A stretch of 64,000 nt of DNA from Rhodanobacter spathiphylli B39 (GCF_000264295.1 NZ_AJXT01000012.1:90139-154138), one strand, 5' to 3'. Positions 8,946 to 17,277 are shown, numbered from the stretch's first letter. Notes: a model not told the origin generated them from the sequence alone. A program made the numbers and translations.

Positions 8946-9626
8946 TCAGTCCAAGGCGGCCACGGCGGCGGCCAGGCAGCCCGCGGCCTGCGCCGGCGCC
9001 ACGCCGTGCGGCAGCACGCCCAGGCACGGCGCGGGCAGCAACGCGCGCAGCGTGTCCAGATTTTCTTCCGGCGCGTCCATCGACGGGTCCACCCGGTTGC
9101 CGATCCAGCCCAGCAGGTGGCAGCCGTCGGCCACGACTGCCCGGGCGCTGAGCAGGGCGTGGTTGAGGCAGCCCAGGCGCAGGCCCACCACCAGGATCAC
9201 CGGCAACTGCCATTGCCTGGCGATGTCCGAGGCCGACAGGCCGGGCGCCAGCGGCACCAGCCAGCCGCCCACGCCCTCCACCACCACCGTCGAGTGCCGC
9301 GCGGCCAGTTGCTCGAACGCGGCGCGCAGCGGCGCCAGGGTGATCGTCACGCCGTCGTGGGCGGCAGCAAGATGCGGCGACAGCGGGTCGCGCAGCGCCA
9401 CCGGATTGACCAGCGCGTACGGCAACCCCGCATCAGCACCCGCCGCCAGCAACGCCAGCGCATCGTCGTTGCGCAGGCCTTGCGGGGTTTCCACGCAACC
9501 GCTGGCGACCGGCTTCATGCCGCAGGCGTCACGGCCGGCCGCGCGCAAGGCATGCAGCAGGGTGCAGGCGGCGTGGGTCTTGCCGATGCCGGTGTCGGTG
9601 CCGGCGATGAACACCGTCGTCGTCAT
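8946..9626 (-). CDS. bioD: Dethiobiotin synthetase
   Basis: 226 residues. Dethiobiotin synthetase closes the ureido ring of dethiobiotin from 7,8-diaminopelargonate, CO2 and ATP, the next-to-last step of biotin synthesis, in the cytoplasm. The P-loop GTDTGIGKT (residues 9-17), the CGMKPVASG motif and VVVEGVGGWLVPL are all family hallmarks. The start ATG overlaps the stop of the preceding membrane-protein gene as ATGA, so translation is probably coupled. No other biotin genes lie in the window, so bioD is separated from any bioBFHC cluster. Confidence 0.93.
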   Translation of the reverse strand: MTTTVFIAGTDTGIGKTHAACTLLHALRAAGRDACGMKPVASGCVETPQGLRNDDALALLAAGADAGLPYALVNPVALRDPLSPHLAAAHDGVTITLAPLRAAFEQLAARHSTVVVEGVGGWLVPLAPGLSASDIARQWQLPVILVVGLRLGCLNHALLSARAVVADGCHLLGWIGNRVDPSMDAPEENLDTLRALLPAPCLGVLPHGVAPAQAAGCLAAAVAALD

Positions 9627-10306
9627 GCCTGCGCGTAGCGCCGGTTGAACTGGTTCACCACCGGGCCGATCAGGAACAGCAGCGAGTACATCAGGCCGGG
9701 GACCGACCACATCCAGCCGGGCACCGACAACGGCATCAGCAGGGCGACCAGCGCCGAGGCCAGGCCGATCGCCGCCGGCACGATCCAGATCCGCATCTCG
9801 CGGCGTGCGTCCAGGTTGTCCAGACCGTGCCGGGCGGCGACCCTGGCCGCATCGGAGAACAGCAGGGCCAGGGTGCCGGCCATGCAGGCGTAGGCCAGCC
9901 CGTAGCAGACGAACAGCGTGCGCATGTCGGCCGGCCCGCTCACCGTGAAATCACCGGGCAGGTAGCCGCCGCTGATCGAGGAGAACACCCCTGAGAACAC
10001 CATGTGCAGCGGATAGACGAAGATCATCGCGAAGAACACCAGCAGCAGCGACAGCCAGCGCCCGCTGGCGCCCGCGCCGAGGCAACGCTTGCGCCAGCGC
10101 ACGTGGCCATGCCAGAAGAACGCGATCTGGAAGAAGCACACGGCAAACGCGGGGATGCCGCCCAGCGCGTGCAGCAACTTGCCGGTGCTGTCGGGAATCG
10201 ATTCGCCGCCGATCAGCAGCAAGGTGAGGATGAACGCGAACGCGCCATCCACGAACATGTCCAGGCGCCCCGCCTCGATCCCTTCGCGCTGCTCGGTCAG
10301 ACTCAT
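9623..10306 (-). CDS. TMEM175 / DUF1211-family integral membrane protein
   Basis: 227 residues with about six hydrophobic segments. The first helix carries the family signature R-x-x-x-F-x-D-G-x-F-A, here RLDMFVDGAFAFILTLLLIG, with Val in place of the usual Ser. TMEM175-family proteins are potassium-selective channels in bacteria and lysosomes; channel activity here is inferred from family only. The start at 10306 has a GGGGGA site; a longer reading to 10369 runs into the divergent promoter region. It is the first gene of a three-gene minus-strand unit with bioD and the unknown gene. Confidence 0.72.
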   Translation of the reverse strand: MSLTEQREGIEAGRLDMFVDGAFAFILTLLLIGGESIPDSTGKLLHALGGIPAFAVCFFQIAFFWHGHVRWRKRCLGAGASGRWLSLLLVFFAMIFVYPLHMVFSGVFSSISGGYLPGDFTVSGPADMRTLFVCYGLAYACMAGTLALLFSDAARVAARHGLDNLDARREMRIWIVPAAIGLASALVALLMPLSVPGWMWSVPGLMYSLLFLIGPVVNQFNRRYAQA

Positions 10307-10367
10307 CTGGCATCCCCCGTGATGGTGGCTCGGCGCATAATACGGGCTTTGCCGCGGGACGCATCGC

Positions 10368-10859
10368 ATGTTCGACCTGAAAGCCCAGACCTACGCCAGC
10401 AAGCGCGAGCACTACGCCGACCTGGTGCAGCAGGCGCGCGGCATCCTGGCCGGCGAGCGCGACCTGATCGCCAACGCGGCCAATTTCGGCGCACTGGTCT
10501 ATCACAGCCTGGCGCAGGTGAACTGGGCAGGCTTCTACCTGTACGACGGCCATGAACTCGTGGTGGGTCCGTTCCAGGGCAAACCCGCGTGCATCCGCAT
10601 CGCGCTGGGCCGGGGCGTCTGCGGCACCGCTGCGCAGACCCGCGAAACCCAGCTGGTGCGCGACGTCAACGCGTTCGCCGGGCACATCGCCTGCGACGCC
10701 GCCTCGCAATCGGAAATCGTGGTGCCGCTGGTCAAGGCCGACGGCAGCCTGCTCGGCGTGTGGGATGTCGACAGCCCGGTCACCGACCGCTTCGACGAAG
10801 ACGACCGCGCCGGCATGGAAGCGCTCTGCGCGGTGTTCATGGCATCCGTGCAGGGCTGA
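10368..10859 (+). CDS. msrC: Free methionine-(R)-sulfoxide reductase (GAF domain)
   Basis: 163 residues, a single GAF domain. The enzyme reduces free Met-R-sulfoxide with thioredoxin. Three cysteines, Cys75, Cys85 and Cys109, sit in the contexts PACIRI, GRGVCGTAA and HIACDAAS. Their spacing (10 and 24) is the same as that of the E. coli enzyme's functional cysteines, so the redox mechanism is probably intact. It is divergent from the TMEM175-like gene; TAATAC at 10338-10343 is a possible -10 element. Confidence 0.92.
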   Translation: MFDLKAQTYASKREHYADLVQQARGILAGERDLIANAANFGALVYHSLAQVNWAGFYLYDGHELVVGPFQGKPACIRIALGRGVCGTAAQTRETQLVRDVNAFAGHIACDAASQSEIVVPLVKADGSLLGVWDVDSPVTDRFDEDDRAGMEALCAVFMASVQG

Positions 10860-10883
10860 AACCCTGGTCGCGGCCGTGGCGGC

Positions 10884-11543
10884 TCAGCGCTCGCGGCCCT
10901 GATGTGCGCCTTCGCGCGGCTGCGCCAGCAAGTCCATCACCGCCTGCCGCGCCTCCTCCACCCCGGTGCCGGCCGACGAAGAAAACACCTGGGCGGTGGC
11001 GGACAGGTTTTCGGCGGCGAACTGCCTGCGCAACGCGGCCAGTGCCTGCGCCGCCTGGCCGCGCGAGATCTTGTCCGCCTTGGTCAGCAGCACGTGGCAC
11101 GGCAGCTGGGTGTCAAAACAGAACTGCAGCATCAGCCGGTCGAATTCCTTCAGCGGATGGCGGATGTCGACGATCAGCACCAGCCCGCGCAGGCTGCGGC
11201 GCTGGTGCAGGTAGGCGTCGATCTCCTGCTTCCAGTGCTCGCGCATGTCCAGCGGCACCTTGGCGTAGCCGTAACCGGGCAGGTCGATCAGGCGCAGGTC
11301 GGGGGTCGGTCGCTCCTGCGCATCCCGGTGCGGCGGCAGGCTGAAAGCCACCATCTGCTGGGTGCGCCCCGGCGTCTTCGAGGTGCGGGCCAGGCCCTTG
11401 TGGTTGGTCAGTGCGTTCAACGCGCTGGACTTGCCCGCGTTGGAGCGGCCGGCGAAGGCGACTTCCGCGCCCTGGTCGGCGGGAAGCTGGCTGATGCGAT
11501 GGGCGGCGAGCACGAATTGCGCGCCCTGGAGGGGATTGGACAT
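10884..11543 (-). CDS. engB: Ribosome-biogenesis GTPase EngB/YihA
   Basis: 219 residues. TRAFAC-class GTPase needed for 50S subunit assembly. G1 is GRSNAGKSS, G3 is DLPGYGYA and G4 is TKAD; the TPGRTQ switch region is also present. The start at 11543 gives the standard N terminus (MSNPLQGAQFVLAAHRIS); longer readings run into the divergent promoter. The C-terminal tail is short and charged. It is divergent from cytochrome c4 across 116 bp, an arrangement also seen in other gammaproteobacteria. Confidence 0.95.
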   Translation of the reverse strand: MSNPLQGAQFVLAAHRISQLPADQGAEVAFAGRSNAGKSSALNALTNHKGLARTSKTPGRTQQMVAFSLPPHRDAQERPTPDLRLIDLPGYGYAKVPLDMREHWKQEIDAYLHQRRSLRGLVLIVDIRHPLKEFDRLMLQFCFDTQLPCHVLLTKADKISRGQAAQALAALRRQFAAENLSATAQVFSSSAGTGVEEARQAVMDLLAQPREGAHQGRER

Positions 11544-11552
11544 GAGGATGGT

Positions 11553-11582
11553 TTGACCAAGCTGGGGTGGCGCAGGGATAAT
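11553..11582 (+). promoter_or_regulatory. Candidate sigma-70 promoter for cytochrome c4
   Basis: TTGACC at 11553-11558 and GATAAT at 11577-11582 with an 18-bp spacer, facing the cytochrome c4 gene. It predicts a leader of about 70 nt. Confidence 0.55.
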
Positions 11583-11659
11583 TCTTCGGTTTCTGCCTGT
11601 TGCGGGCCGCGTGGCCGCGATCGCTGGCAGTGTTTGCAAGTCTCTCGGGAGTCAAGTGT

Positions 11660-12427
11660 ATGAGTTTTCGGTCCGCTGGTTTTCGGCCCGCTGTTCTCGG
11701 GTCCGCCATGGCCCTCGTGTTCGCGCTGTCCGCCAGCGCCGCGATGGCCCAAGATGCCAAGCCGGAGACCGCGGCCCCCGCTGCCGCAAGCACTGCCGCC
11801 GCGGCGCCTGCGGCACCGGCCGTCGCCGCTGCTGAAGCCCCGGCCAAGCCGGGTGACGCCACCGCGGGCCAGGCCAAGGCCGCCGTCTGCGGCGCCTGCC
11901 ACGGCATGGACGGCAACTCCGCCGATGCGCAGTACCCGAAACTGGCCGGCCAGAGCGAGCAGTACATCGTTCGCCAGCTGACCAGCTTCAAGGCCGGCAA
12001 GCGCCAGAACCCGATCATGATGGGCATGGCCGCGCCGCTGTCGACCCAGGACATGCATGACGTGGGTGCCTACTTCTCCAGCAAGACGGCGCTGCCGGGC
12101 GTGGCCGACCAGGCCCTGGTCGAGCATGGCCAGACGCTGTTCCGCCAGGGCGATTCGACCCGTGGCATTCCGGCCTGCATGGCGTGCCACAGCATCGACG
12201 GTCGCGGCAACCCGGGCGCGATGTATCCGCAGCTGACCAGCCAGCACGCACAGTACATCGAGGCGACGCTGAAGTCCTGGCACGACGGCACCACCTGGGG
12301 TGACGACGCGCATGCGCAGATCATGCCGGCGATCGCCAAGCAGCTGACCCCCGACGACATCGCCGCCCTGGCCAGCTACATCGAAGGCCTGCACAGCGCC
12401 GACAGCCAGCCTGCCGCCACTCCCTGA
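11660..12427 (+). CDS. Cytochrome c4 (di-heme periplasmic c-type cytochrome)
   Basis: 255 residues. Sec signal MSFRSAGFRPAVLGSAMALV with cleavage likely after AMA. A long Ala/Pro-rich linker is followed by two cytochrome c domains, each with a CxxCH site: Cys77-Cys80-His81 and Cys173-Cys176-His177. Candidate distal Met ligands are in the stretches MMGMAAPLS and QIMPAI. Cytochrome c4 carries electrons from the bc1 complex to terminal oxidases. GGGAG lies 8 bases before the ATG. It is followed by a terminator-like hairpin and two thiol oxidoreductases, which fits a periplasmic redox locus. Confidence 0.93.
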   Translation: MSFRSAGFRPAVLGSAMALVFALSASAAMAQDAKPETAAPAAASTAAAAPAAPAVAAAEAPAKPGDATAGQAKAAVCGACHGMDGNSADAQYPKLAGQSEQYIVRQLTSFKAGKRQNPIMMGMAAPLSTQDMHDVGAYFSSKTALPGVADQALVEHGQTLFRQGDSTRGIPACMACHSIDGRGNPGAMYPQLTSQHAQYIEATLKSWHDGTTWGDDAHAQIMPAIAKQLTPDDIAALASYIEGLHSADSQPAATP

Positions 12428-12435
12428 TCGAACCC

Positions 12436-12469
12436 GCGCCGACCATCAAGTGTCGGCGCGCTGGTTTTT
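12436..12469 (+). terminator. Hairpin with T-tract after cytochrome c4
   Basis: GCGCCGAC (12436-12443) pairs with GTCGGCGC (12452-12459) over an 8-base loop, followed closely by TTTTT at 12465-12469. It lies 9 bp after the cytochrome stop and 25 bp before the dsbA start, so it may end or attenuate transcription into dsbA. Confidence 0.7.
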
Positions 12470-12493
12470 CGCGCCCCACTTTCGAGGTCTGCC

Positions 12494-13396
12494 ATGTTGA
12501 AGCGTCTGCCGTTCCTGTGTGCCGCCCTGCTCGCGCTCGCCGCCTGCAGCCATGACAGCAACAGCGATAACAGCGCCGCCGAGGCAACCGCTCCGGCCGT
12601 CACCAGCACGGCCCCTGCCGCCACGGCGCCGGCCGGCACCGTGAGCAGCCCCGCCACCGCCTCCACCGCCGCTGCCGCCAGCACCGCCGCCGCACCGGCC
12701 GGCAGCGCAAGCGTCGCGCCGACCGAGGCTCCCGCCGACACGGCGAAGCCGGCGGTGGCCGCCGCGCCGTTCGTGGACACCGGCAAGTGGGTCGAAGGCA
12801 AGAACTACTTCCGCATCGATCCGGCGCAGCCGACCAGCCATCCGGGCAAGATCGAGGTGACCGAGGTGTTCTCCTACGGCTGCCCGGCCTGCAACGCTTT
12901 CCATTCCACCGTCGACCGCATCGCCAAGAGCCTGCCGTCGGACGCGGTGATGAACTACCTGGCCGCCTCCTTCCGTCCTGACGAAAACTGGCCGATGTAC
13001 CAGCGCGCGTTCTACACCGCGCAGGCGCTGGGCGTGGTCGACAAGAGCCACGACGCGATGTACGACGCGGTGTGGAAGAGCAAGGAGCTGTCGACCTACA
13101 ACGCCACCTCCAGCGGACTGAAGCCGCAGGAGGCGTGGCCCACGATCGAGGATGCGGCGAAGTTCTACGCCAAGTACGGTGTCGACCCGAAGGAGTTCGT
13201 CGCCGTCGCCAACTCGTTCAGCGTCAACACCCAGATGAAGCGCGCCGACGACCTGATGAAGGCCTACGGCGTGGAAAGCACGCCGACCATGATCGTCAAC
13301 GGCAAGTACCGCTTCACCGCGGGTGACGCGGGCGGCTACGCGCAGTCGATCGAGCTGACCCTGTGGCTGGTGTCGAAGGAAGCGGCTGGCAAGTAA
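12494..13396 (+). CDS. dsbA: DsbA-family thiol:disulfide oxidoreductase, lipoprotein (CPAC active site)
   Basis: 300 residues. Lipoprotein signal MLKRLPFLCAALLALAACSH with lipobox LAAC, then an unusually long low-complexity Ala/Thr/Pro/Ser linker of about 70 residues, then a DsbA thioredoxin fold. The active site is Cys130-Pro-Ala-Cys133 (SYGCPACNAF), and the cis-Pro loop is STPTMIVNGKY. DsbA introduces disulfides into exported proteins; DsbB is not in the window. The linker would let a membrane-anchored domain reach well into the periplasm. GAGG precedes the ATG. The next gene encodes a second DsbA-like lipoprotein 56 bp downstream. Confidence 0.88.
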   Translation: MLKRLPFLCAALLALAACSHDSNSDNSAAEATAPAVTSTAPAATAPAGTVSSPATASTAAAASTAAAPAGSASVAPTEAPADTAKPAVAAAPFVDTGKWVEGKNYFRIDPAQPTSHPGKIEVTEVFSYGCPACNAFHSTVDRIAKSLPSDAVMNYLAASFRPDENWPMYQRAFYTAQALGVVDKSHDAMYDAVWKSKELSTYNATSSGLKPQEAWPTIEDAAKFYAKYGVDPKEFVAVANSFSVNTQMKRADDLMKAYGVESTPTMIVNGKYRFTAGDAGGYAQSIELTLWLVSKEAAGK

Positions 13397-13452
13397 GCGC
13401 TTCGGTTAAGCTGGTCAGCCGGCATCCCCACCGCATTCGAGCGAAGAAACCC

Positions 13453-14103
13453 ATGTTCCAGCGATTCGCCTGTTCCCGCGTCCTGATCCTGCTTGCCGGC
13501 CTGCTGCTGGCCACCGCCTGTACCGCGAAATCCGGCGCGGTGGACCCGTACACCGACGGCACCGAGTACGTCACCCTGCCCGCCCCGCACCAGCGCTACA
13601 GCAGCGAGGGCAAGGTGGAGGTGGTCGAGGTGTTCTCGTATGGCTGCATCCATTGCGCCCACTTCGCGCCGGTGGCCGACGCGCTGGCCAGACAGTTCCC
13701 CAAGGGCGTGGAGTTCAAGCTGGTGCCGGCGCCGTTCAGCGCGGAATGGGTGCCATTTGCCCGGGCGTTCTACGCAGCCAAGCAGCTGGGCGTGCTGGAT
13801 CGCACGCACCTGGCCCTGTTCCAGGCCAAGTTCGAGCAGCACTACCCGATCAACTCGATGGACGAGCTGGCCGATTTCTACGCACGCGCTGGCGTCGATC
13901 GCGCCGCGTTCATGCGGGCGGCCACGTCGACCCAGACCACCGACCAGATGAAGAGCGATCTCGCCCTGATCCAGAAGTGGCAGGTCGACGGCACGCCGAC
14001 CATCGTGATCAACGGCAAGTACCGCGTCGCCGCGGTGCACTCCTACGACGAGATGGTCGCCGTCACGCAGTGGCTGGTGAAGCGCGAGCTGGCCGGCAAG
14101 TAG
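13453..14103 (+). CDS. DsbA-family thiol:disulfide oxidoreductase, lipoprotein (CIHC active site)
   Basis: 216 residues. Starts MFQRFACSRVLILLAGLLLA with lipobox ATAC, so it is also a predicted lipoprotein but lacks the long linker of its upstream neighbour. Active site Cys65-Ile-His-Cys68 (SYGCIHCAHF); cis-Pro loop GTPTIVINGKYRV. The residues between the two active-site cysteines strongly set redox potential in this family, so the pair (CPAC, then CIHC) may have different oxidising power or partners. The start at 13453 removes an upstream extension with no signal character. It is probably co-transcribed with the preceding dsbA. Confidence 0.85.
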   Translation: MFQRFACSRVLILLAGLLLATACTAKSGAVDPYTDGTEYVTLPAPHQRYSSEGKVEVVEVFSYGCIHCAHFAPVADALARQFPKGVEFKLVPAPFSAEWVPFARAFYAAKQLGVLDRTHLALFQAKFEQHYPINSMDELADFYARAGVDRAAFMRAATSTQTTDQMKSDLALIQKWQVDGTPTIVINGKYRVAAVHSYDEMVAVTQWLVKRELAGK

Positions 14104-14168
14104 TTGCCGCCCTTCCGGCGGCTGGCGTGGCGTTCACACCGGATGGATCATGCTCGCCGCCAGTTCGA

Positions 14169-14184
14169 CGCATGAGCTCATGCG
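14169..14184. repeat. 16-bp perfect palindrome
   Basis: CGCATGAGCTCATGCG is fully self-complementary and lies in the 112-bp gap between the second DsbA gene and the EEP gene. It has no T-tract, so it is not a clear terminator; a dimeric regulator site or a chance palindrome are equally possible. Confidence 0.4.
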
Positions 14185-14215
14185 CCGGCTTTCCCTTTTC
14201 GCGTAGCGGCCCGCC

Positions 14216-15025
14216 ATGACTCGCGCCTCCGTTTCAACCGCCCCTGCCGAGCGTCACCTGCGCCTGCTGAGCTGCAACATCCTGGCCGGCGCCAGCGTGC
14301 AGCGCTATCGCCAGTACGTGACCCGCAGCCTCAGTGCGGTGCTGCCCGGACGCAGCAAGATGGACAACCTCGACCGGCTCGCCGAAGTGCTGGCGCAGTT
14401 CGACGTGGTCGGCCTGCAGGAAGCCGATGCAGGCAGCCTGCGTTCGGGCTTCCTCAACCAGACCCGCTACCTCGCCGAAACCTCCGGCCTGCCGTTCTGG
14501 AGCCACCAGCCCAACCGGGCGATGGCCAGGCTGGCGCATTCGGCGAACGGTCTGATCAGCCGGCTCGAACCGCATTCGGTGACCGACTACCCGCTGCCCA
14601 GCCGTATCCCGGGCCGCGGCGCCCTGCTGGCCCAGTTCGGCGAAGGCGACAACGCGCTGGCGGTGATGGTCGCCCACCTGTCGCTGAGCGCGCAGGCGCG
14701 TGCCCGCCAGCTCGGCTTCATCGCCGAGTTGCTGCAGGATTTCCCTCATGCGGTGCTGATGGGCGATCTCAACGCCGAGCCCGGCAGCGCCGAGATGAAA
14801 CAACTTTTCACCAAGTCCACGCTGCAGCCGCCAGCCCAGCCCACGCCCACCTTCCCCAGCTGGAAGCCGCGGCGGGCGCTGGATCACATCCTCACCTCGC
14901 CGGCGATCACGCTGGAGAAAACCTGGGCCTTGCCGCAGGCATTCTCCGATCACCTGCCGCTGGCGGCGGAGATCCGCCTGCCGGCGCACGTCGGCGGCAA
15001 GGCCTCGGCGAAGCGCAGTCGATGA
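14216..15025 (+). CDS. Endonuclease/exonuclease/phosphatase (EEP) family protein
   Basis: 269 residues. The EEP metallo-phosphoesterase fold is shown by the N-terminal LLSCNIL strand with metal-binding Asn, VVGLQEAD with metal-binding Glu, VMVAHLSL, VLMGDLNAEPG with catalytic Asp/Asn, and the C-terminal SDHLPL with catalytic Asp-His. All key residues are present. Substrate cannot be told: the family covers DNA, nucleotides and phospholipids. There is no clear signal peptide, so it is probably cytoplasmic. Its stop overlaps the start of the next gene as ATGA, so the two are translationally coupled. Confidence 0.87.
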   Translation: MTRASVSTAPAERHLRLLSCNILAGASVQRYRQYVTRSLSAVLPGRSKMDNLDRLAEVLAQFDVVGLQEADAGSLRSGFLNQTRYLAETSGLPFWSHQPNRAMARLAHSANGLISRLEPHSVTDYPLPSRIPGRGALLAQFGEGDNALAVMVAHLSLSAQARARQLGFIAELLQDFPHAVLMGDLNAEPGSAEMKQLFTKSTLQPPAQPTPTFPSWKPRRALDHILTSPAITLEKTWALPQAFSDHLPLAAEIRLPAHVGGKASAKRSR

Positions 15026-15438
15026 CCTCGAACCGATGGCGACTGGCCTGGCCATGGCTGGCCCTGCTGCTGGTGGCGCTGCTCGGCGCGTGGTTGCGCT
15101 ATGGCGTGGTCGAGCCCGGCTCGATGGCGCAGCAGTGCGGCGCCGGCCACGCGCCGTGGTGGTGCCCGTGGCGGCAGCGGCTGGTGCTGGGTTTCCTGCA
15201 CAACGTGTATGGCATCGCGGCACTGATCGCGACCGCGTCGGCGTTGTTGTGGAAGCGCCGGTGGCTGGCCTGGCTGGCCGCCGCCCTGGGCATCGTGGCG
15301 CTGCAGCTGTACTGCTTCGAGAGCGGCGCGCTGGCTGCGCTGGTCGGTTGCCTACGCCTGCTCAGGTTGCAGGCGGACGGCCTGCCGCCACGCCGACCAG
15401 ACCGGCGCGGCCAGCAGCAGGTTCATACCCAGCCATAA
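15022..15438 (+). CDS. Small integral membrane protein coupled to the EEP gene
   Basis: 138 residues with three to four hydrophobic segments (WLALLLVALLGAWLRYGVV, FLHNVYGIAALIATASALL, WLAWLAAALGIVALQLYCF). No known domain recognised. Its ATG overlaps the EEP stop codon. The last ~28 residues (from LRLLRLQADG) are basic and are encoded on the strand opposite the 3' end of the GH17 gene, an 87-bp convergent overlap; the original stop may have been lost by extension. Function unknown, but coupling suggests it works with the phosphoesterase. Confidence 0.7.
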   Translation: MTSNRWRLAWPWLALLLVALLGAWLRYGVVEPGSMAQQCGAGHAPWWCPWRQRLVLGFLHNVYGIAALIATASALLWKRRWLAWLAAALGIVALQLYCFESGALAALVGCLRLLRLQADGLPPRRPDRRGQQQVHTQP

Positions 15439-16947
15439 CCACGCCACCGGAGTCAGCCCCGCCTCCTGCCACAGCACCGCCGCCGCCAGCAGTGGCAGCA
15501 GGCAGGCCAGGAAGCGCTCCTCCAGCAACGGCATCAGCGGCGCGCGACGATCGGACAGCCAGCCGAGCAGCGCGTAGCCGGCACAGGGCAACAGGAACAG
15601 GCCCAGCGGAAAATCCCGATAGCGCCCGTCGACCACCAGCAACAGGCCGTAGAAGGCCAGCGCGAACAACCAGCCCAGTCGCCACCACGGCCGCGGCAGC
15701 GGCGCCGCCGCCCCGCACAGGCGCGCGGCGATCCAGTGCGCCAGGCGCAGCGCGGCAAGCAGCGCCAGTGCGCACGCGCCCAGCGACACCGTCCACTCCC
15801 ATGCGTCGCGACAGGCGTACCACATCTGGCGGAACTGCCAGGCCAGCGCGCCACCGCTGGCCGCGCCGGCCAGCATCAGGGCCAGCCAGCCACGCGCGCC
15901 GCGCCAGCGACGCCGCCACGCACCGACCAGCAGGAACACGCCGGCACCGGCCACGCCGGCCAGCCAGCCCGCCCACCAGTGCGGCTCTTCCACCACCGGC
16001 CCCTGCATCGCGAACTTCGGTCGTGCCTGCGCATCGAAGATGCCCCAGTAGCCGCCCACGGTGCCTTCCTGGGCGCGTTTCCACGGCTGGTCGAACGCTT
16101 CGATCACGTTGTACGGCATGTGTACGGTGGCCGCGTAGCGCAGGAACTCGCGCAGGTAGCGGGCCTCGTTGACCACGCTGGCGCTGGCCGCCTGGCGCGG
16201 GCGGCCCGCGCTGGGCCAGCCGGTCTCGCCGATCATCACGGCGCGGCCGGGAAACGCCTGCTGCACCTTCGCGTAGACGTCGGCCACGTGCCGCACCGCC
16301 CGCTCGGGTGACACCGGCTGGTCTTCCCAGTACGGCAGGATGTGGATGGTCAGGTAGTCGACCGAGCCGGCCAGCTCGGGATGGCGCAGCCAGAACTCCC
16401 ACACGTCGGCATAGGTCACCGGCACCGTGACCGCCTGGCGCACCTGTTTCAGATAGACGGCCAACTGGCTGACCGGCAGATCGCCACGCAACAGCACCTC
16501 GTTGCCCACGATCACCCCGCGCAGCACCTGCGGATACCTGTTTGCGGTGGCGATGCCCAGTCGCACCTGTTCGGCGTTCGCCTTCGCGTCGCCGCCCAGC
16601 CAGATGCCCATCAGCACCTTCATGCCATGGCGTTCGGCGATCGCCGGCACTTCGCTCAGGCCCTGCCCTTGCGAATACGTGCGCACGCAATCGAAGCGTT
16701 GCGACAACGCGGCAAGATCGGCATCGATGCGCTCGGCGCTGATGTGCGCCGTCGGGTCCAGTGGCGTCTCGCCAGCACGACGAAACGGCGCATACGACAC
16801 GCAGGCGATGCGCGCCGACGGCGCATCCGGCAAGGCCACGGGTCGACCGATCGCCCACCACCACCATGCGGCGGCCAGTGCCATCACCACCAGCGCGAGC
16901 CATGCCGGCCAGACGCGACGGAAAACAGGCGAAGCAGCTGGCGACAT
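15352..16947 (-). CDS. Glycoside hydrolase family 17 protein with C-terminal membrane domain (beta-glucan synthase/transglucosylase-like)
   Basis: 531 residues. One N-terminal membrane anchor (about residues 12-33), a GH17 TIM barrel (about 45-310), then about seven membrane helices. The GH17 general acid is Glu150 in GNEVLLRG and the nucleophile is Glu241 in IGETGWPSAG. Bacterial proteins of this layout resemble Bradyrhizobium NdvC and are often named beta-(1-6)-glucan synthases; they are thought to remodel periplasmic beta-glucans by transglycosylation. The start at 16947 is preferred because the anchor follows directly. A 293-bp repeat element begins 38 bp upstream and occupies its promoter region. 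Confidence 0.82.
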   Translation of the reverse strand: MSPAASPVFRRVWPAWLALVVMALAAAWWWWAIGRPVALPDAPSARIACVSYAPFRRAGETPLDPTAHISAERIDADLAALSQRFDCVRTYSQGQGLSEVPAIAERHGMKVLMGIWLGGDAKANAEQVRLGIATANRYPQVLRGVIVGNEVLLRGDLPVSQLAVYLKQVRQAVTVPVTYADVWEFWLRHPELAGSVDYLTIHILPYWEDQPVSPERAVRHVADVYAKVQQAFPGRAVMIGETGWPSAGRPRQAASASVVNEARYLREFLRYAATVHMPYNVIEAFDQPWKRAQEGTVGGYWGIFDAQARPKFAMQGPVVEEPHWWAGWLAGVAGAGVFLLVGAWRRRWRGARGWLALMLAGAASGGALAWQFRQMWYACRDAWEWTVSLGACALALLAALRLAHWIAARLCGAAAPLPRPWWRLGWLFALAFYGLLLVVDGRYRDFPLGLFLLPCAGYALLGWLSDRRAPLMPLLEERFLACLLPLLAAAVLWQEAGLTPVAWLWLGMNLLLAAPVWSAWRQAVRLQPEQA

Positions 16948-16984
16948 GCCGATCCCGGTAAAGGCGTGGAGGAAGCGCGACAGC

Positions 16985-17277
16985 TTAAGGGAACGCTGAT
17001 CAAGTATCACCACCGTCACCCACCCTCTCTGTTCGCAGACCACAGGGCCGTCGCCTCGACAGACTGGCCGTCTGTCGAGGCGACGGACCGAAGGTATGCG
17101 GACAGAGAGGGTGGGCCTCAACTTCTTGAATTTGAAATGATGAGGTGATGACTGGAAGGCCTCCAGCCGATGCCGCGCAGCTTGGCAAGACGGCCAGTCT
17201 TGCCGGCGCCACGCAACATCACCTGCGAGCCTTCCAGTCATCATGACGGCGGCGATACTTGGTCAGCGTTGCCTTAA
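16985..17277. mobile_element. MITE-like element with 34-bp terminal inverted repeats and two opposed nested palindromes
   Basis: Left terminus 16985-17018 and right terminus 17244-17277 are inverted copies starting TTAAGG-n-AACGCTGA, differing at four of 34 positions. Inside lie two composite palindromes. The first has outer arms 17019-17041/17093-17115 (23 bp, two mismatches) and an inner perfect 17-bp stem 17048-17064/17070-17086. The second has outer arms 17147-17160/17229-17242 (14 bp perfect) and an inner 8-bp stem 17184-17191/17197-17204. The two inner tips carry the same 13-mer, AGACTGGCCGTCT, in opposite orientation. No open reading frame of note. It sits between the divergent GH17 and slt genes. 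With 85 bp of slt promoter region (17278-17362) it fills the whole 415-bp gap. Confidence 0.75.
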
